Assembly: GCA_965223035.1 (NCBI GenBank)
Contig: OZ244980.1
Coordinates: forward strand, 1,302,001 to 1,366,000
DNA from: CAMDPA01 sp965223035
GTDB lineage: Bacteria; Pseudomonadota; Alphaproteobacteria; Rhizobiales; Hyphomicrobiaceae
DNA: 64,000 nucleotides
Reading direction: 5' to 3'
Positions 8,716 through 17,320 of the stretch are shown here, piece after piece; the stretch's first letter is position 1; each line of letters begins with the position of its first letter. A model generated the notes under the pieces. That model saw nothing but the letters and a program-made list of their open reading frames with translations. It was not told where the DNA came from and ran no database searches. The position numbers and the translations under genes are program-made.

Positions 8716-11016
8716 GCTGGCCCGCCGGCCCCTGCGAAAGCCTCGCGACCGGCTGGTTCGGGCCCGCCCGCCGTGGGCCTTGACCAGAGCCGCCATGCCG
8801 CGGCGGCCCTTGGACAACATTTCAAATCGCAGCGCACCAGCCGTCGGGATCGCCTCCACCAGCCGCACGGTCACGTCGTCGCCCAGCCGATAGCCGGCGC
8901 CGCTGCTGGTCCCCACCAACGCATGCGCGGTCTCGGCATGGACAAAATAATCATCGCCCAGCGTCGAGATCGGGACGAAGCCCTCAGCGCCCGTCTCGGC
9001 CAGCCGGACAAACAGGCCTGAGCGGGTCACGCCGGAAATGCGCGCCTCGAACGTCGCACCGATCCGGTCGGCCAGGTAGGCCGCAGTCAGCCGATCAACG
9101 GTCTCGCGCTCAGCCGCCATCGCCCGCCGCTCAGCCTCCGAGATCTTCCTTGCGACCTCGGCCAAACGCGACTTCGCCTCGTCCTTGACCAGACCGCCGG
9201 CGCCCAAGCCCAACGCCCCGATCAGGGCGCGATGGACGATCAGGTCCGCGTAGCGCCGGATGGGGGACGTGAAGTGGGCGTAGCGGGCCAGGTTGAGACC
9301 AAAATGGCCGTCGTTGTCGGGGCGATAATCGGCTTGCGACTGGCTGCGCAGCACCACCTCGCTCACCAGATCCCCGATCGGCAAGGGTTTTGCCGCCGCA
9401 ATCACCTGGTTGAAATGTTTGGGACGCAATTGGCCGGCGCTCGGCAACTTGAGCCCGACGGTCTGCAGGAAATCCCGCAACGCTTTGAGTTTTTCTTTGC
9501 TGGGCGGCTCGTGCACGCGATACATCACGGGCGCGGCCTTGGCCTCCAGTGCCTCGGCCGCGGCGACATTGGCCAGGATCATAAAGGCTTCGATCAGCCT
9601 GTGCGCCTCCAGCCGCTGCGGTACCACCACGCGGTCGACGCGGCCGTCCCCGTCCAGCAAGATCCTGCGCTCCGGTAGATCGAGGTCCAAAGGCCCGCGC
9701 TCGTCACGCGCGGCCGCGACGCACTGGTAGGCGGTCCACAGCGCCGTCAGGGCGGCGGCCACTGTCCCGTCATCGCCGGTTCTCGGCCGGCCATCGAACG
9801 CGGCCTGTGCCTCCTGGTAGCTGAGTTTGGCGGCAGAGCGCATGATCGCGCGCATGAAGGTGTGCCGACGCAGCTTGCCGTGGCGATCGATGACCAACCG
9901 GACCGCCAGGCAGGGTCGGTCCTCCCCCTCGCGCAGCGAGCACAGGTCATTCGATAGGCGCTCCGGCAGCATCGGGACGACGCGGTCGGGAAAGTAGACC
10001 GAGTTGCCGCGGTTCAGCGCTTCCTGGTCGAGCGCGCTGCCGGCCCGGACATACTCTGCGACATCGGCGATCGCGACCGTGATGATATGGCCGCCGGCGT
10101 TCTTCGGGTCGGTGTCGGAGGCGGCATGCACCGCGTCATCGTGATCGCGGGCATCGACGGGGTCGATCGTCACCAGCGCCAGTCCGCGCAGATCGGTACG
10201 CCCGTCTGCGTCGATCGGCGAGATCGTCTCCGCCTCGCGGATCACGGCGTCTGGAAACGCGTCGGGCAGGCCATGCGCGTGTATCGCGATCAAGCTGATC
10301 TGGCGTTGGTCGGCCGGGTTGCCGAGCGTTTCGACAATGCGTGCGCCGGAGATTGCCGAGCGACCGCGCGGTTGAATGTCAAAACGCACCAGGTCGCCAT
10401 TGCGCGCGCCACCTTCATCGCCCGCATCGACGGGCCACTCCCGCAGCTGCTTGCGGTCGACCGGCAGCACATGCCCACTGCCACGCGAGCCCTTGCGATA
10501 GATGCCCACCAGCCGGCGCCGCTCGCGCGGCAGTTTTTTGATCGGTTGGGCAAGGTACCACACGCCATCGGCTTGCGCTTCGTCGAGGGCTCGGATGCGC
10601 GCCAAAACCCTGTCGCCGATACCCAGTTCCGATGGGCTGAGGCTATGCGCGCGGTCGCGAGCCTCGATGCGCGCCCGCGGTCGCTCGCCCTCCTGCTTCC
10701 AGACCGCGGGCTGCGCTACCAAATCGCCGTCGGCATCGCGGGTGACGATGTCCAAAACCGCCACCGGCGGCAAGCTGCCGCGCTTATTCAGCGCCTTACG
10801 GCGGCCGGTGATGGCGCCTTCCCGCGACATGTCGTCAAGCAGCCGTTTCAGGTCAATCCGATCATCGCCGCGCACGCCGAACGCGCGGGCGATCTCGCGC
10901 TTGCCGACTTTGCCGTCGGCCTGCTCGATGAAAGCGATGATCTGATCTTTACTCGGAAGCGCGCGGGCCTGGTGGTCTTGCGCAGGCTTGGATGAGCGGC
11001 GTTTTGGCTTGGCCAT
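8713..11016 (-). CDS. rnr: Ribonuclease R
   Basis: A 767-residue 3'-5' exoribonuclease of the RNB family, which degrades structured RNA. The N-terminus has a helix-turn-helix-like segment (KREIARAFGVRG, residues 39-50), then cold-shock-like regions. The RNB catalytic block LVTIDPVDARDHDDAV is at residues 281-296 with the metal-binding aspartates intact, and a C-terminal S1 domain (EARISGVTRSGLFVRL) lies near residue 660. The basic tail is rich in Arg/Gly. It lies downstream of topA on the same strand, separated by 488 bases. Its stop codon is part of a palindromic repeat. Confidence 0.95.
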   Translation of the reverse strand: MAKPKRRSSKPAQDHQARALPSKDQIIAFIEQADGKVGKREIARAFGVRGDDRIDLKRLLDDMSREGAITGRRKALNKRGSLPPVAVLDIVTRDADGDLVAQPAVWKQEGERPRARIEARDRAHSLSPSELGIGDRVLARIRALDEAQADGVWYLAQPIKKLPRERRRLVGIYRKGSRGSGHVLPVDRKQLREWPVDAGDEGGARNGDLVRFDIQPRGRSAISGARIVETLGNPADQRQISLIAIHAHGLPDAFPDAVIREAETISPIDADGRTDLRGLALVTIDPVDARDHDDAVHAASDTDPKNAGGHIITVAIADVAEYVRAGSALDQEALNRGNSVYFPDRVVPMLPERLSNDLCSLREGEDRPCLAVRLVIDRHGKLRRHTFMRAIMRSAAKLSYQEAQAAFDGRPRTGDDGTVAAALTALWTAYQCVAAARDERGPLDLDLPERRILLDGDGRVDRVVVPQRLEAHRLIEAFMILANVAAAEALEAKAAPVMYRVHEPPSKEKLKALRDFLQTVGLKLPSAGQLRPKHFNQVIAAAKPLPIGDLVSEVVLRSQSQADYRPDNDGHFGLNLARYAHFTSPIRRYADLIVHRALIGALGLGAGGLVKDEAKSRLAEVARKISEAERRAMAAERETVDRLTAAYLADRIGATFEARISGVTRSGLFVRLAETGAEGFVPISTLGDDYFVHAETAHALVGTSSGAGYRLGDDVTVRLVEAIPTAGALRFEMLSKGRRGMAALVKAHGGRARTSRSRGFRRGRRAS

Positions 11017-11504
11017 TGTTCCAGCCAGTGACCCTGAGTTTGGCGTCTGAAGCGGTAAACTGGCGGGATTGGTGATCGACCCACCCGCAGTTCACTACGC
11101 CGCGACGCAGATTTGTCGGTTGCAACCCAAGTCGCCGCACTTTTGACCGTTTGGCCATCGCGCGCCGAGGCGGTTGGTGGATTTGCCGTGGCGGCTGCGG
11201 CAGCCCTTCCTGGCACCCGCGGCACCCAGAGGGCAAGGCTCCTTCGTGGCACCAATCAACCTGATGTGTCACTTCGGACCGATGATGTGAACTTTGAGCG
11301 GCTCCTGAAGCTGCTGCCGATTGCAGGTGGATGATCGACGGTTTCATCTCAAGCTACCCCGCACACCACCCCGGGCTCGTGCGCCACCTCTAACGCGTGC
11401 CAACAAGGTGGCAGCCCGGAGCCCTGGCCTAACCTTTTGTTTGTGTTCTGGGTTCACCCACGCTTGGCGAGCTGCACCCGAAACCAAGCGTTGGCTCCAG
11501 CGCC
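11017..11504. other. 488-base gap between topA and rnr
   Basis: I see no convincing gene here; the open frames are short, overlap rnr out of frame or lack recognisable composition. One imperfect inverted repeat (CCACGCTTGG at 11458 with CCAAGCGTTGG at 11484, 16-base loop) lies just past the topA stop but has no T-tract in the topA direction. Confidence 0.5.
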
Positions 11505-14306
11505 CTAGCCTTTTACGGTCTCGGCCAGCTTTTTGGGACGCGACACCTTCTTCTTGGCCGCCGGCTTGGCCTTGGCTGTGCCGGCCTTGACCTTTGCCGC
11601 TGCCGGTTTGGCCTTGGTCCTTACCGCGTCGGCCTTACGGGCGGACTTGCCGGCTGCGGGCTCCCTGCCGGCCGCACTGCCGTTGGCTTTTGCTGTCGGC
11701 TTGCGGGTCTTAGCCTTGGCCTTGGTCTTGCTGCCGCCGATCTTCTCAAGCCGCGCTGCCAGGAGGTCGATGGCCTCCTGGAGCGTCAGCGCACCGGGCT
11801 GCTTGGTGCTCGGTATGTTGGCGTTCACCTTGTTGTGGGTGACGTAGGGGCCGTAGCGCCCGTTCAGGATTTGGATCGGCCCGCCCTCAGGGTGTTCGCC
11901 CAACTCCTTGATGACGGCTGGCGCAGCGCGTTGGAAGCGGCCACCTTTGCCGGCCACTTTGTCGGCGATCAGGCTGACGGCGTGGTTGAGCCCGATCGTG
12001 AAGATATCCTCCCAATTGGGCAGGTTGGCATAGGTCTTTTCGTGTTTGACGTAGGGCCCGTATTGGCCAAGGGCGGCGGTGATCGGTTGCCCGGTATCGG
12101 GGTGCAGGCCCACCTCGCGCGGCAGCGACAGCAGCTTCAGCGCCAGCGCCAATTCGAGCACCGATGGATCGAGCCCTTTGGGGATGCCGGCGCGCTTTGG
12201 TTTTTCCTCTTTCGACGCGGCCTCCCCCAGCTGCAGGTAGGCCCCGAAGCGACCGGACTTGACGACGACATCGAGCCCGGATTCGGGGTCCTGCCCGAGC
12301 ACCCGTCCGTCCAGCGCTGCGGTCTCCGATTGTTCGCCGTCGGCATCGGAGAATTGACGCGTGAAGCGGCATTCGGGGTAATTCGAGCAGCCGATAAAGG
12401 CGCCGAACTTACTGGAAATCTTCATCGATAGCCGGCCGCCGCCGCATTTGGGGCAAAGCCGCGGATCCTTGCCGTCCTCACGGTCAGGAAAGATGTGGGG
12501 CCCCAGGATTTCATTCAGCGCGTCGAGCACTTCACCGACGCGCAAGTCCTTGATCTCGTTCACCGCGTTCATGAAGTCGCGCCAGAACTCGCGCAATACT
12601 TGCTTCCACTCGAGCTTGTCGTCCGAGATCAGATCGAGCTTATGTTCCAGCTCCGCGGTGAAATCGTACTCGACGTATCGTTCGAAGTAGCTTGCCAGGA
12701 AGGCGGTGACCAGGCGTCCCTTGTCCTCTGGAATCAGCTGTTTGCGCTCGCTTCGGACGTAGTCGCGCTCCTGCAGCACGGCCAGCGTCGAGGCATAGGT
12801 CGACGGTCGACCGATCCCCAACTCCTCCATCTTTTTGACCAGGCTGGCCTCGGTGTAACGCGGCGGCGGCTGGGTGAAATGCTGATCGGCATCGATTTGG
12901 CGATCTTTGAGGTGATCGCCGTTGGCCAGGGGCGGCAGGCCTCGGGATTGCTCTTCGTCGGCCGTATCGTCTTTTCCTTTCTCGATCACCCGCAGGCGGG
13001 CATCGCGGCCTTCCTCGTAAAGCTTCATAAATCCGTCGAACGTGACGACTGAGCCGGTCGCGCGCAGGCCGTAGCTTTTGCCGTCGCGGCCACTGACACC
13101 GATCTCCGCGCTGGTCTGCTCCAGCTCCGCCGACGCCATCTGGCTCGCCACCGCGCGATTCCAGATCAGCTCGTAGAGCCGTGCCTGGTCCCGATCCAGA
13201 TACTGTGCGATGTCCCTTGGAAGGCGCGAGACATCGGACGGTCTGATCGCCTCGTGCGCCTCTTGCGCGTTCTTGGCCTTGGCCTTGTACTCGCGGATGA
13301 ACGGCGCAACGTAACGCTTGCCGTAGGTTGCCGCGACGTTGGCGCGAATGGCCGAGATCGCTTCGGGGATGATGGTGACGCCGTCGGTCCGCATGTAGGT
13401 GATCAAGCCGACGGTCTCACCGCCGATATCGAGGCCTTCGTACAGCCGCTGCGCGATCTGCATGGTTTGCTTGGCGGAAAACCCGAGCTTGCGGGAGGCA
13501 TCCATCTGCAAGGTCGATGTCGAGAACGGCGGCGCCGGGTTGCGCTTGACCGCCCTTTTATCCACCGACCTGACTTGGAAGGCGTTGTTTTCGATCGCCG
13601 CCTTGATCGCCAAGGCGCTGGCCTCGGTCTTGATGTCGAGCCGCTTGAGCGTTTGGCCGTCGATATGGGTCAGTCGCGCAAGCACATCTTCGCCGCTGGC
13701 CGTGGCCAATTGCGCCTCGATGGTCCAGTACTCTTCAGTCTTGAACGCCTCAATTTCCGCTTCGCGATCGCAGATCAGTCTGAGCGCCACCGATTGCACG
13801 CGGCCAGCGGAGCGCGCACCGGGCAATTTGCGCCACAGCACCGGTGAGAGCGTAAACCCAACCAGATAATCAAGCGCGCGCCGAGCTAGGTAGGCCGACA
13901 CCAGCGGCGAATCGATCTCCCGCGGTTGCTGCATGGCCTGCAAAACCGCCTGCTTGGTCACGGCGTTGAAGGCGACCCGCTCGACGGGTGTGCCTTTTTT
14001 CAACACCTTACGTTTTTCAAGCAAACGCAGGATGTGCCACGAGATAGCCTCGCCTTCACGGTCGGGGTCGGTCGCCAGGATCAGCTTATCCGCCGATCTG
14101 ACCGCATCTGCGATTTCACGAATCACCTTCGCCGCCTTGCTATCTTCCTCCCACTTCATTGCAAAGTCATTCTCAGGTTCGACCGAGCCGTCCTTGGACG
14201 GCAGGTCGCTGACATGACCGAAGGAGGCAAGCACCTTGAAGCTTGAGCCCAGGTACTTGTTGATAGCCTTGGCTTTGGCAGCAGATTCGACAATCACAAC
14301 GTTCAT
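11505..14306 (-). CDS. topA: DNA topoisomerase I
   Basis: A 933-residue type IA topoisomerase that relaxes negative supercoils. The Toprim domain starts at NVVIVESAAKAKAINKYLG, with the acidic motif ATDPDREGEA at residues 78-87. The active-site tyrosine is Tyr304 in LITYMRTDG. A C-terminal zinc finger (CPKCGG...CSNYPEC) near residue 600 is followed by further repeats and a Lys/Ala-rich tail. The ATG at 14306 matches the usual N-terminus; the frame is open 33 codons further upstream. It is third-last in the pyrB-pyrC-plsY-dprA-topA-rnr array. Confidence 0.96.
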   Translation of the reverse strand: MNVVIVESAAKAKAINKYLGSSFKVLASFGHVSDLPSKDGSVEPENDFAMKWEEDSKAAKVIREIADAVRSADKLILATDPDREGEAISWHILRLLEKRKVLKKGTPVERVAFNAVTKQAVLQAMQQPREIDSPLVSAYLARRALDYLVGFTLSPVLWRKLPGARSAGRVQSVALRLICDREAEIEAFKTEEYWTIEAQLATASGEDVLARLTHIDGQTLKRLDIKTEASALAIKAAIENNAFQVRSVDKRAVKRNPAPPFSTSTLQMDASRKLGFSAKQTMQIAQRLYEGLDIGGETVGLITYMRTDGVTIIPEAISAIRANVAATYGKRYVAPFIREYKAKAKNAQEAHEAIRPSDVSRLPRDIAQYLDRDQARLYELIWNRAVASQMASAELEQTSAEIGVSGRDGKSYGLRATGSVVTFDGFMKLYEEGRDARLRVIEKGKDDTADEEQSRGLPPLANGDHLKDRQIDADQHFTQPPPRYTEASLVKKMEELGIGRPSTYASTLAVLQERDYVRSERKQLIPEDKGRLVTAFLASYFERYVEYDFTAELEHKLDLISDDKLEWKQVLREFWRDFMNAVNEIKDLRVGEVLDALNEILGPHIFPDREDGKDPRLCPKCGGGRLSMKISSKFGAFIGCSNYPECRFTRQFSDADGEQSETAALDGRVLGQDPESGLDVVVKSGRFGAYLQLGEAASKEEKPKRAGIPKGLDPSVLELALALKLLSLPREVGLHPDTGQPITAALGQYGPYVKHEKTYANLPNWEDIFTIGLNHAVSLIADKVAGKGGRFQRAAPAVIKELGEHPEGGPIQILNGRYGPYVTHNKVNANIPSTKQPGALTLQEAIDLLAARLEKIGGSKTKAKAKTRKPTAKANGSAAGREPAAGKSARKADAVRTKAKPAAAKVKAGTAKAKPAAKKKVSRPKKLAETVKG

Positions 14307-14458
14307 ACAATGTCGCTCGATCGACTGGAGGACGTTATACGGAGATGGAAGATGTCCCGTCGTTGCCCGTTCCCTCGCTCTAACCGGGCAATCGAGCAGG
14401 AACATGGGTGATCAGACACGGGCTGTCAAACCTGCTTAGCTCTTGCGTAAAAATCATC

Positions 14459-14487
14459 TTGACTCGGAGAAATTCAACCATACATCA
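14459..14487 (+). promoter_or_regulatory. Possible promoter for the small gene at 14559
   Basis: TTGACT at 14459-14464 is followed after 16-17 bases by TACATC/ACATCA in a clearly AT-rich stretch (14446-14520). The -35 is good and the -10 poor. Confidence 0.3.
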
Positions 14488-14558
14488 TAATTGTTGATAA
14501 CATTGAACTTGTAGGTTGCATTTTGGCTTCCGCTTATTGCGTCGTTAGGATTCGTGCC

Positions 14559-14798
14559 ATGGTTTTAGATGACAACGAAGGACCGACTAAGGGTCGAGAT
14601 GGCTGGCAGGGGTCGACCTCCGCGTGTACGCAGCGGGAGATCGCCGATTACATCAGGGCTCAGATCAAAGAGTTGGTAAAGATGGCCGTGCAGGCTGAGC
14701 TTTTTGATCTTGCCGTCACGCTGCTACCGGCTTGTGAGCAGGGACGAATTGAGATGACCCGGCTATCGGGTGGCTCGGGCGATGGAGACAAACACTGA
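14559..14798 (+). CDS. Small hypothetical protein
   Basis: A 79-residue soluble protein from the ATG at 14559; an in-frame start at 14523 would add 12 residues. Its middle is one amphipathic stretch (REIADYIRAQIKELVKMA), then a Leu/Ala-rich segment ending in LLP. This resembles the short 'I-A-x-x-L-x-E-L-x-x-M-A' proteins common in Alphaproteobacteria, whose function is unknown. It is divergent from topA, with an AT-rich upstream region. I am moderately sure it is a real gene. Confidence 0.5.
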   Translation: MVLDDNEGPTKGRDGWQGSTSACTQREIADYIRAQIKELVKMAVQAELFDLAVTLLPACEQGRIEMTRLSGGSGDGDKH

Positions 14799-14994
14799 CG
14801 GCGGGCTTGCCGGGCAGGCTTACGCGTGTGTCCCCGCCACTGCCGGCGGCAACCTCGGCACAGAACGCAAGCCAATCTCGCTTCCGGGCGCGATCGACAT
14901 GCACCGGTGCAATCGGCGCTGCGAAGTGTGCCCTGAACCTTAGTCGATGCGCTTGCTTCTCGTCTGAGCCGGAATGCGCTGCCTCTCCTACTCT

Positions 14995-15042
14995 CGCTAT
15001 GTTACGCCAGCGCTATGTTACCCCAGCGCCATGTTACGGCAG
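14995..15042. repeat. 16-bp tandem repeat, 3 units
   Basis: CGCTATGTTACGCCAG three times in a row, with one and two-to-three substitutions in later units. Intergenic, immediately before palindromic copy R3. Confidence 0.93.
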
Positions 15043-15173
15043 ACCATCGCACCTAAAATGGGAACCGCAAATCCGGTTGCCATTTATGGTGCGATGATCG
15101 CTCTTTAAAGGGGAGAGCAGCTTTCGGCGTTGCACGGGGATCGTTGCGATGCCGATGAAAAACAGGTTGCTCC
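15041..15173. repeat. CTAG-family palindromic repeat, copy R3 (decayed composite)
   Basis: The same modular order as the full-length copy at 22704: a type-B-like hairpin with GGAACCGCAAATCCGGTT, then GCGATGATCGCTC, a spacer, and a type-A remnant ending in AACAGGTTGCTCC. Both CTAG ends are lost. Confidence 0.65.
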
Positions 15174-15175
15174 GG

Positions 15176-15252
15176 CGCGTTTCAGTGTGAGCTTGAACCA
15201 TCTCGCTCCAGCCCGGCCCACCCATGGCATGGGGGCCGGCAAGGCTAATCGG
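15176..15252. repeat. GC-rich hairpin repeat (family 2), copy F2a
   Basis: It starts GCGTTTCAGTGTGAGCTTG and carries GGCCCACCCATGGC...GGGGGCCGGCAAGG. Same consensus as copies at 22857 and 61422; it sits directly before R4. Confidence 0.65.
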
Positions 15253-15253
15253 T

Positions 15254-15347
15254 CCAAGGCGCAAAGATGATCGCTCTTAAAGTGGTGAGCAACTTTCTGC
15301 CTATAATCGGGATCGTTCCGATTCCGATTAAAGGCAGGTTGCTCTAG
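15254..15347. repeat. CTAG-bounded palindromic repeat, copy R4
   Basis: The spacer AAGATGATCGCTCTTAAAG and a complete type-A hairpin ending in AGGTTGCTCTAG, with the type-B hairpin truncated on the left. The final TAG read on the minus strand is the dprA stop. Confidence 0.85.
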
Positions 15348-16612
15348 CGGTTGGGCTTAAGCGACACCAATTGGCGACCATGCAGCTCCAGCCTGCCGGC
15401 CAGCGCCAGTTCCATCACCGCCACCTGTACGGCACGAACCGGCAGATCCGTCGCGCGTGCGAGATCGTTGATGCTGATCGGGACGGGCCCGAGTGCGCGC
15501 TCGATCAGTGCTACCGCGTCGTCCACGCTTGAGGACTCGACCTGATCGTTGAGTGGATCGTCGTCGTCGTCGGCTTGGGTCGGCGGCGTTCCCGCGAAGT
15601 CTCGATCGATCGGTTGTTGGCCTTGCCCCTCCAGCGGCGTGGTCAGTTGCGGATCGATCGGCTGCGGATCGATCGGCGACATGGCTGGAGGTAGTACATC
15701 CGTTGGTGGCAAGGCTGCCAGGATGTCGTCGCCGGAGGTCACCATGGTCGCGCCGTCCTTGATCAGTTGGTTGGTGCCTTCCGCGCGCGGATCCAGCGGA
15801 TTGCCTGGCGCTGCAAACACTTCTCTGCCGCAGTCATTGGCCAAGCGCGCGGTCAATAAAGCGCCAGAACGGCGCGCCGCCTCCACCACCACGACGCCGC
15901 TTGACACACCGGCGATGATCCGATTGCGTCGCGGGAAGTCGCGCGCTCGCGCTTCGTATCCGAGTGGCTGTTCACTGATCAAACAGCCCTGTTCGCCAAT
16001 CGCGCGTTGCAGCGTGCGATGCTCCGGCGGATACACTCTGTCGATGCCGCCGGCCAGCACCGCCACGGTTCCTGTCTCCAAAGCCGCACGGTGGGCTGCG
16101 GCATCTATGCCGCGGGCCAGACCTGAGGCGATGACGAGGCCGGCGAGCCCCAACTGCCTGGCGAACTGCCGCGCCACCGTTTGTCCGGCTGCGGAGCAGT
16201 TGCGGGCGCCGACGATGGCGAGCGTCCGTTGGCCCAGCAGTTCGGTCCGGCCCTGCGCATAAAGCAGTGGGGGTGCACCGTCTAGGAACGCCAGTTGGGC
16301 CGGGTAGCTCGGTTCGATCGTGAACAAAAGCTGGACGTTGAGGCGGCCGGCAGCCTCGATCTCGCGCAGCGCGAAGGCGGCGGAGCAGATCTGGATCGGC
16401 TGCCGCCGGCCGCGCCGGCGGGTGACCTCGGGCAACGCCGCCAGGGCTTGGGTCGCGCCGCCATAGTGATTGATCAATGCACGAAAGGTCGCGGGGCCGA
16501 CATTCTCGGTCCTGATCAAACGCAAGCAGGCCAGGCGTTGGGCATCATCGAGAGGGGCGACGGGGAGTGGCGGCGCACAAAACAGATCAATGGGCTTACG
16601 CGTTGGCACCAA
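15344..16612 (-). CDS. dprA: DNA processing protein DprA (Smf)
   Basis: A 422-residue DprA that loads RecA on incoming single-stranded DNA. The Rossmann-like core shows IVGARNCSAAGQ, SGLARGIDAAAH, GGIDRVYPPEH and PRRNRIIAG, and GALLTARLA follows. The C-terminal ~60 residues form a winged-helix DML1-like domain (INDLARATDLPVRAVQVAVMELALAGRLEL). The linker contains a duplicated Pro-Ile-Asp-Pro-Gln from a 15-bp tandem duplication at 15648-15677. The 5' end overlaps plsY by 17 bases, so the two are probably translated together. Its stop is provided by a palindromic repeat. Confidence 0.94.
   Translation of the reverse strand: MVPTRKPIDLFCAPPLPVAPLDDAQRLACLRLIRTENVGPATFRALINHYGGATQALAALPEVTRRRGRRQPIQICSAAFALREIEAAGRLNVQLLFTIEPSYPAQLAFLDGAPPLLYAQGRTELLGQRTLAIVGARNCSAAGQTVARQFARQLGLAGLVIASGLARGIDAAAHRAALETGTVAVLAGGIDRVYPPEHRTLQRAIGEQGCLISEQPLGYEARARDFPRRNRIIAGVSSGVVVVEAARRSGALLTARLANDCGREVFAAPGNPLDPRAEGTNQLIKDGATMVTSGDDILAALPPTDVLPPAMSPIDPQPIDPQLTTPLEGQGQQPIDRDFAGTPPTQADDDDDPLNDQVESSSVDDAVALIERALGPVPISINDLARATDLPVRAVQVAVMELALAGRLELHGRQLVSLKPNR
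15648..15677. repeat. 15-bp in-frame duplication inside dprA
   Basis: Two perfect copies of TGCGGATCGATCGGC, adding one pentapeptide to the poorly conserved DprA linker. Confidence 0.93.
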
Positions 16613-17246
16613 TCTTGGGCTCCTGCCCCTTGATCAGCCTCGTGATGTTGGCAGCATGCTTATAGAGGATCAGCGTGGTCATCAGCAATACAGCCGTCAG
16701 TACGGTAATCGTCGGATCGCGCCAAACGATGTAGCCGACAACGGCGACCAGTGCGGCGATGGCCGAAAGCGAGGAGATTCGGGTGGCCAGCGCGACGATG
16801 AGCCAGACCAGAACAAACACGACCGCAGCCGGCCAATGCGCCGCCAACAGCCCGCCAATGTAGGTGGCGACCCCTTTGCCCCCCTTAAAGCCCAGCCAAA
16901 CCGGGTAGATGTGACCGCACAGCGCTCCCATGGCCGCGGCCCACGGCAAGCTCTGGGTCAGCGCCAAGCGGTTGAGCCCCGGCGGCACCCCCGCGATCAG
17001 GGTCGGGACCAGCCAGACCACGACACCCACCGCCGCGGTTGCCTTGAGCAGGTCGAGCACCAACGTCGCCACCGCCAAGCCCTTGCGTCCGGTGCGCAAA
17101 ACGTTGGTGGCACCGATATTGCCTGAGCCGATCGCGCGGATGTCACCGGCGCCGGCCAGCCGGGCAAGCAGCCAGCCGAACGGGATCGAGCCCAGCACAT
17201 AGCCAACCAGAAAGGCGGCCAGCAGTGGCAACGTGAGCGAGCCCAT
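16596..17246 (-). CDS. plsY: Acyl-phosphate:glycerol-3-phosphate acyltransferase PlsY
   Basis: A 216-residue inner-membrane enzyme that makes lysophosphatidic acid from acyl-phosphate. Conserved loops are visible: GSIPFGWLLAR, the glycine-rich GSGNIGATNVLRTG and the second-site GFKGGKGVATYIG, with five or more hydrophobic helices. The start at ATG 17246 gives the normal length; the frame continues 26 codons upstream without family similarity. It lies between pyrC and dprA and overlaps dprA. Confidence 0.95.
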   Translation of the reverse strand: MGSLTLPLLAAFLVGYVLGSIPFGWLLARLAGAGDIRAIGSGNIGATNVLRTGRKGLAVATLVLDLLKATAAVGVVVWLVPTLIAGVPPGLNRLALTQSLPWAAAMGALCGHIYPVWLGFKGGKGVATYIGGLLAAHWPAAVVFVLVWLIVALATRISSLSAIAALVAVVGYIVWRDPTITVLTAVLLMTTLILYKHAANITRLIKGQEPKIGANA

Positions 17247-17320
17247 GGGTTGGTTGTCCTCCCCAGCCCCAAAAACCCGGCAACCCCCCGCCCTCATCAG
17301 CCCAGCCGTCGAGCGACGGA

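Noticed and set aside
10087..10995. 302-codon open frame on the plus strand
   Set aside because: Antisense to rnr, which is certain.
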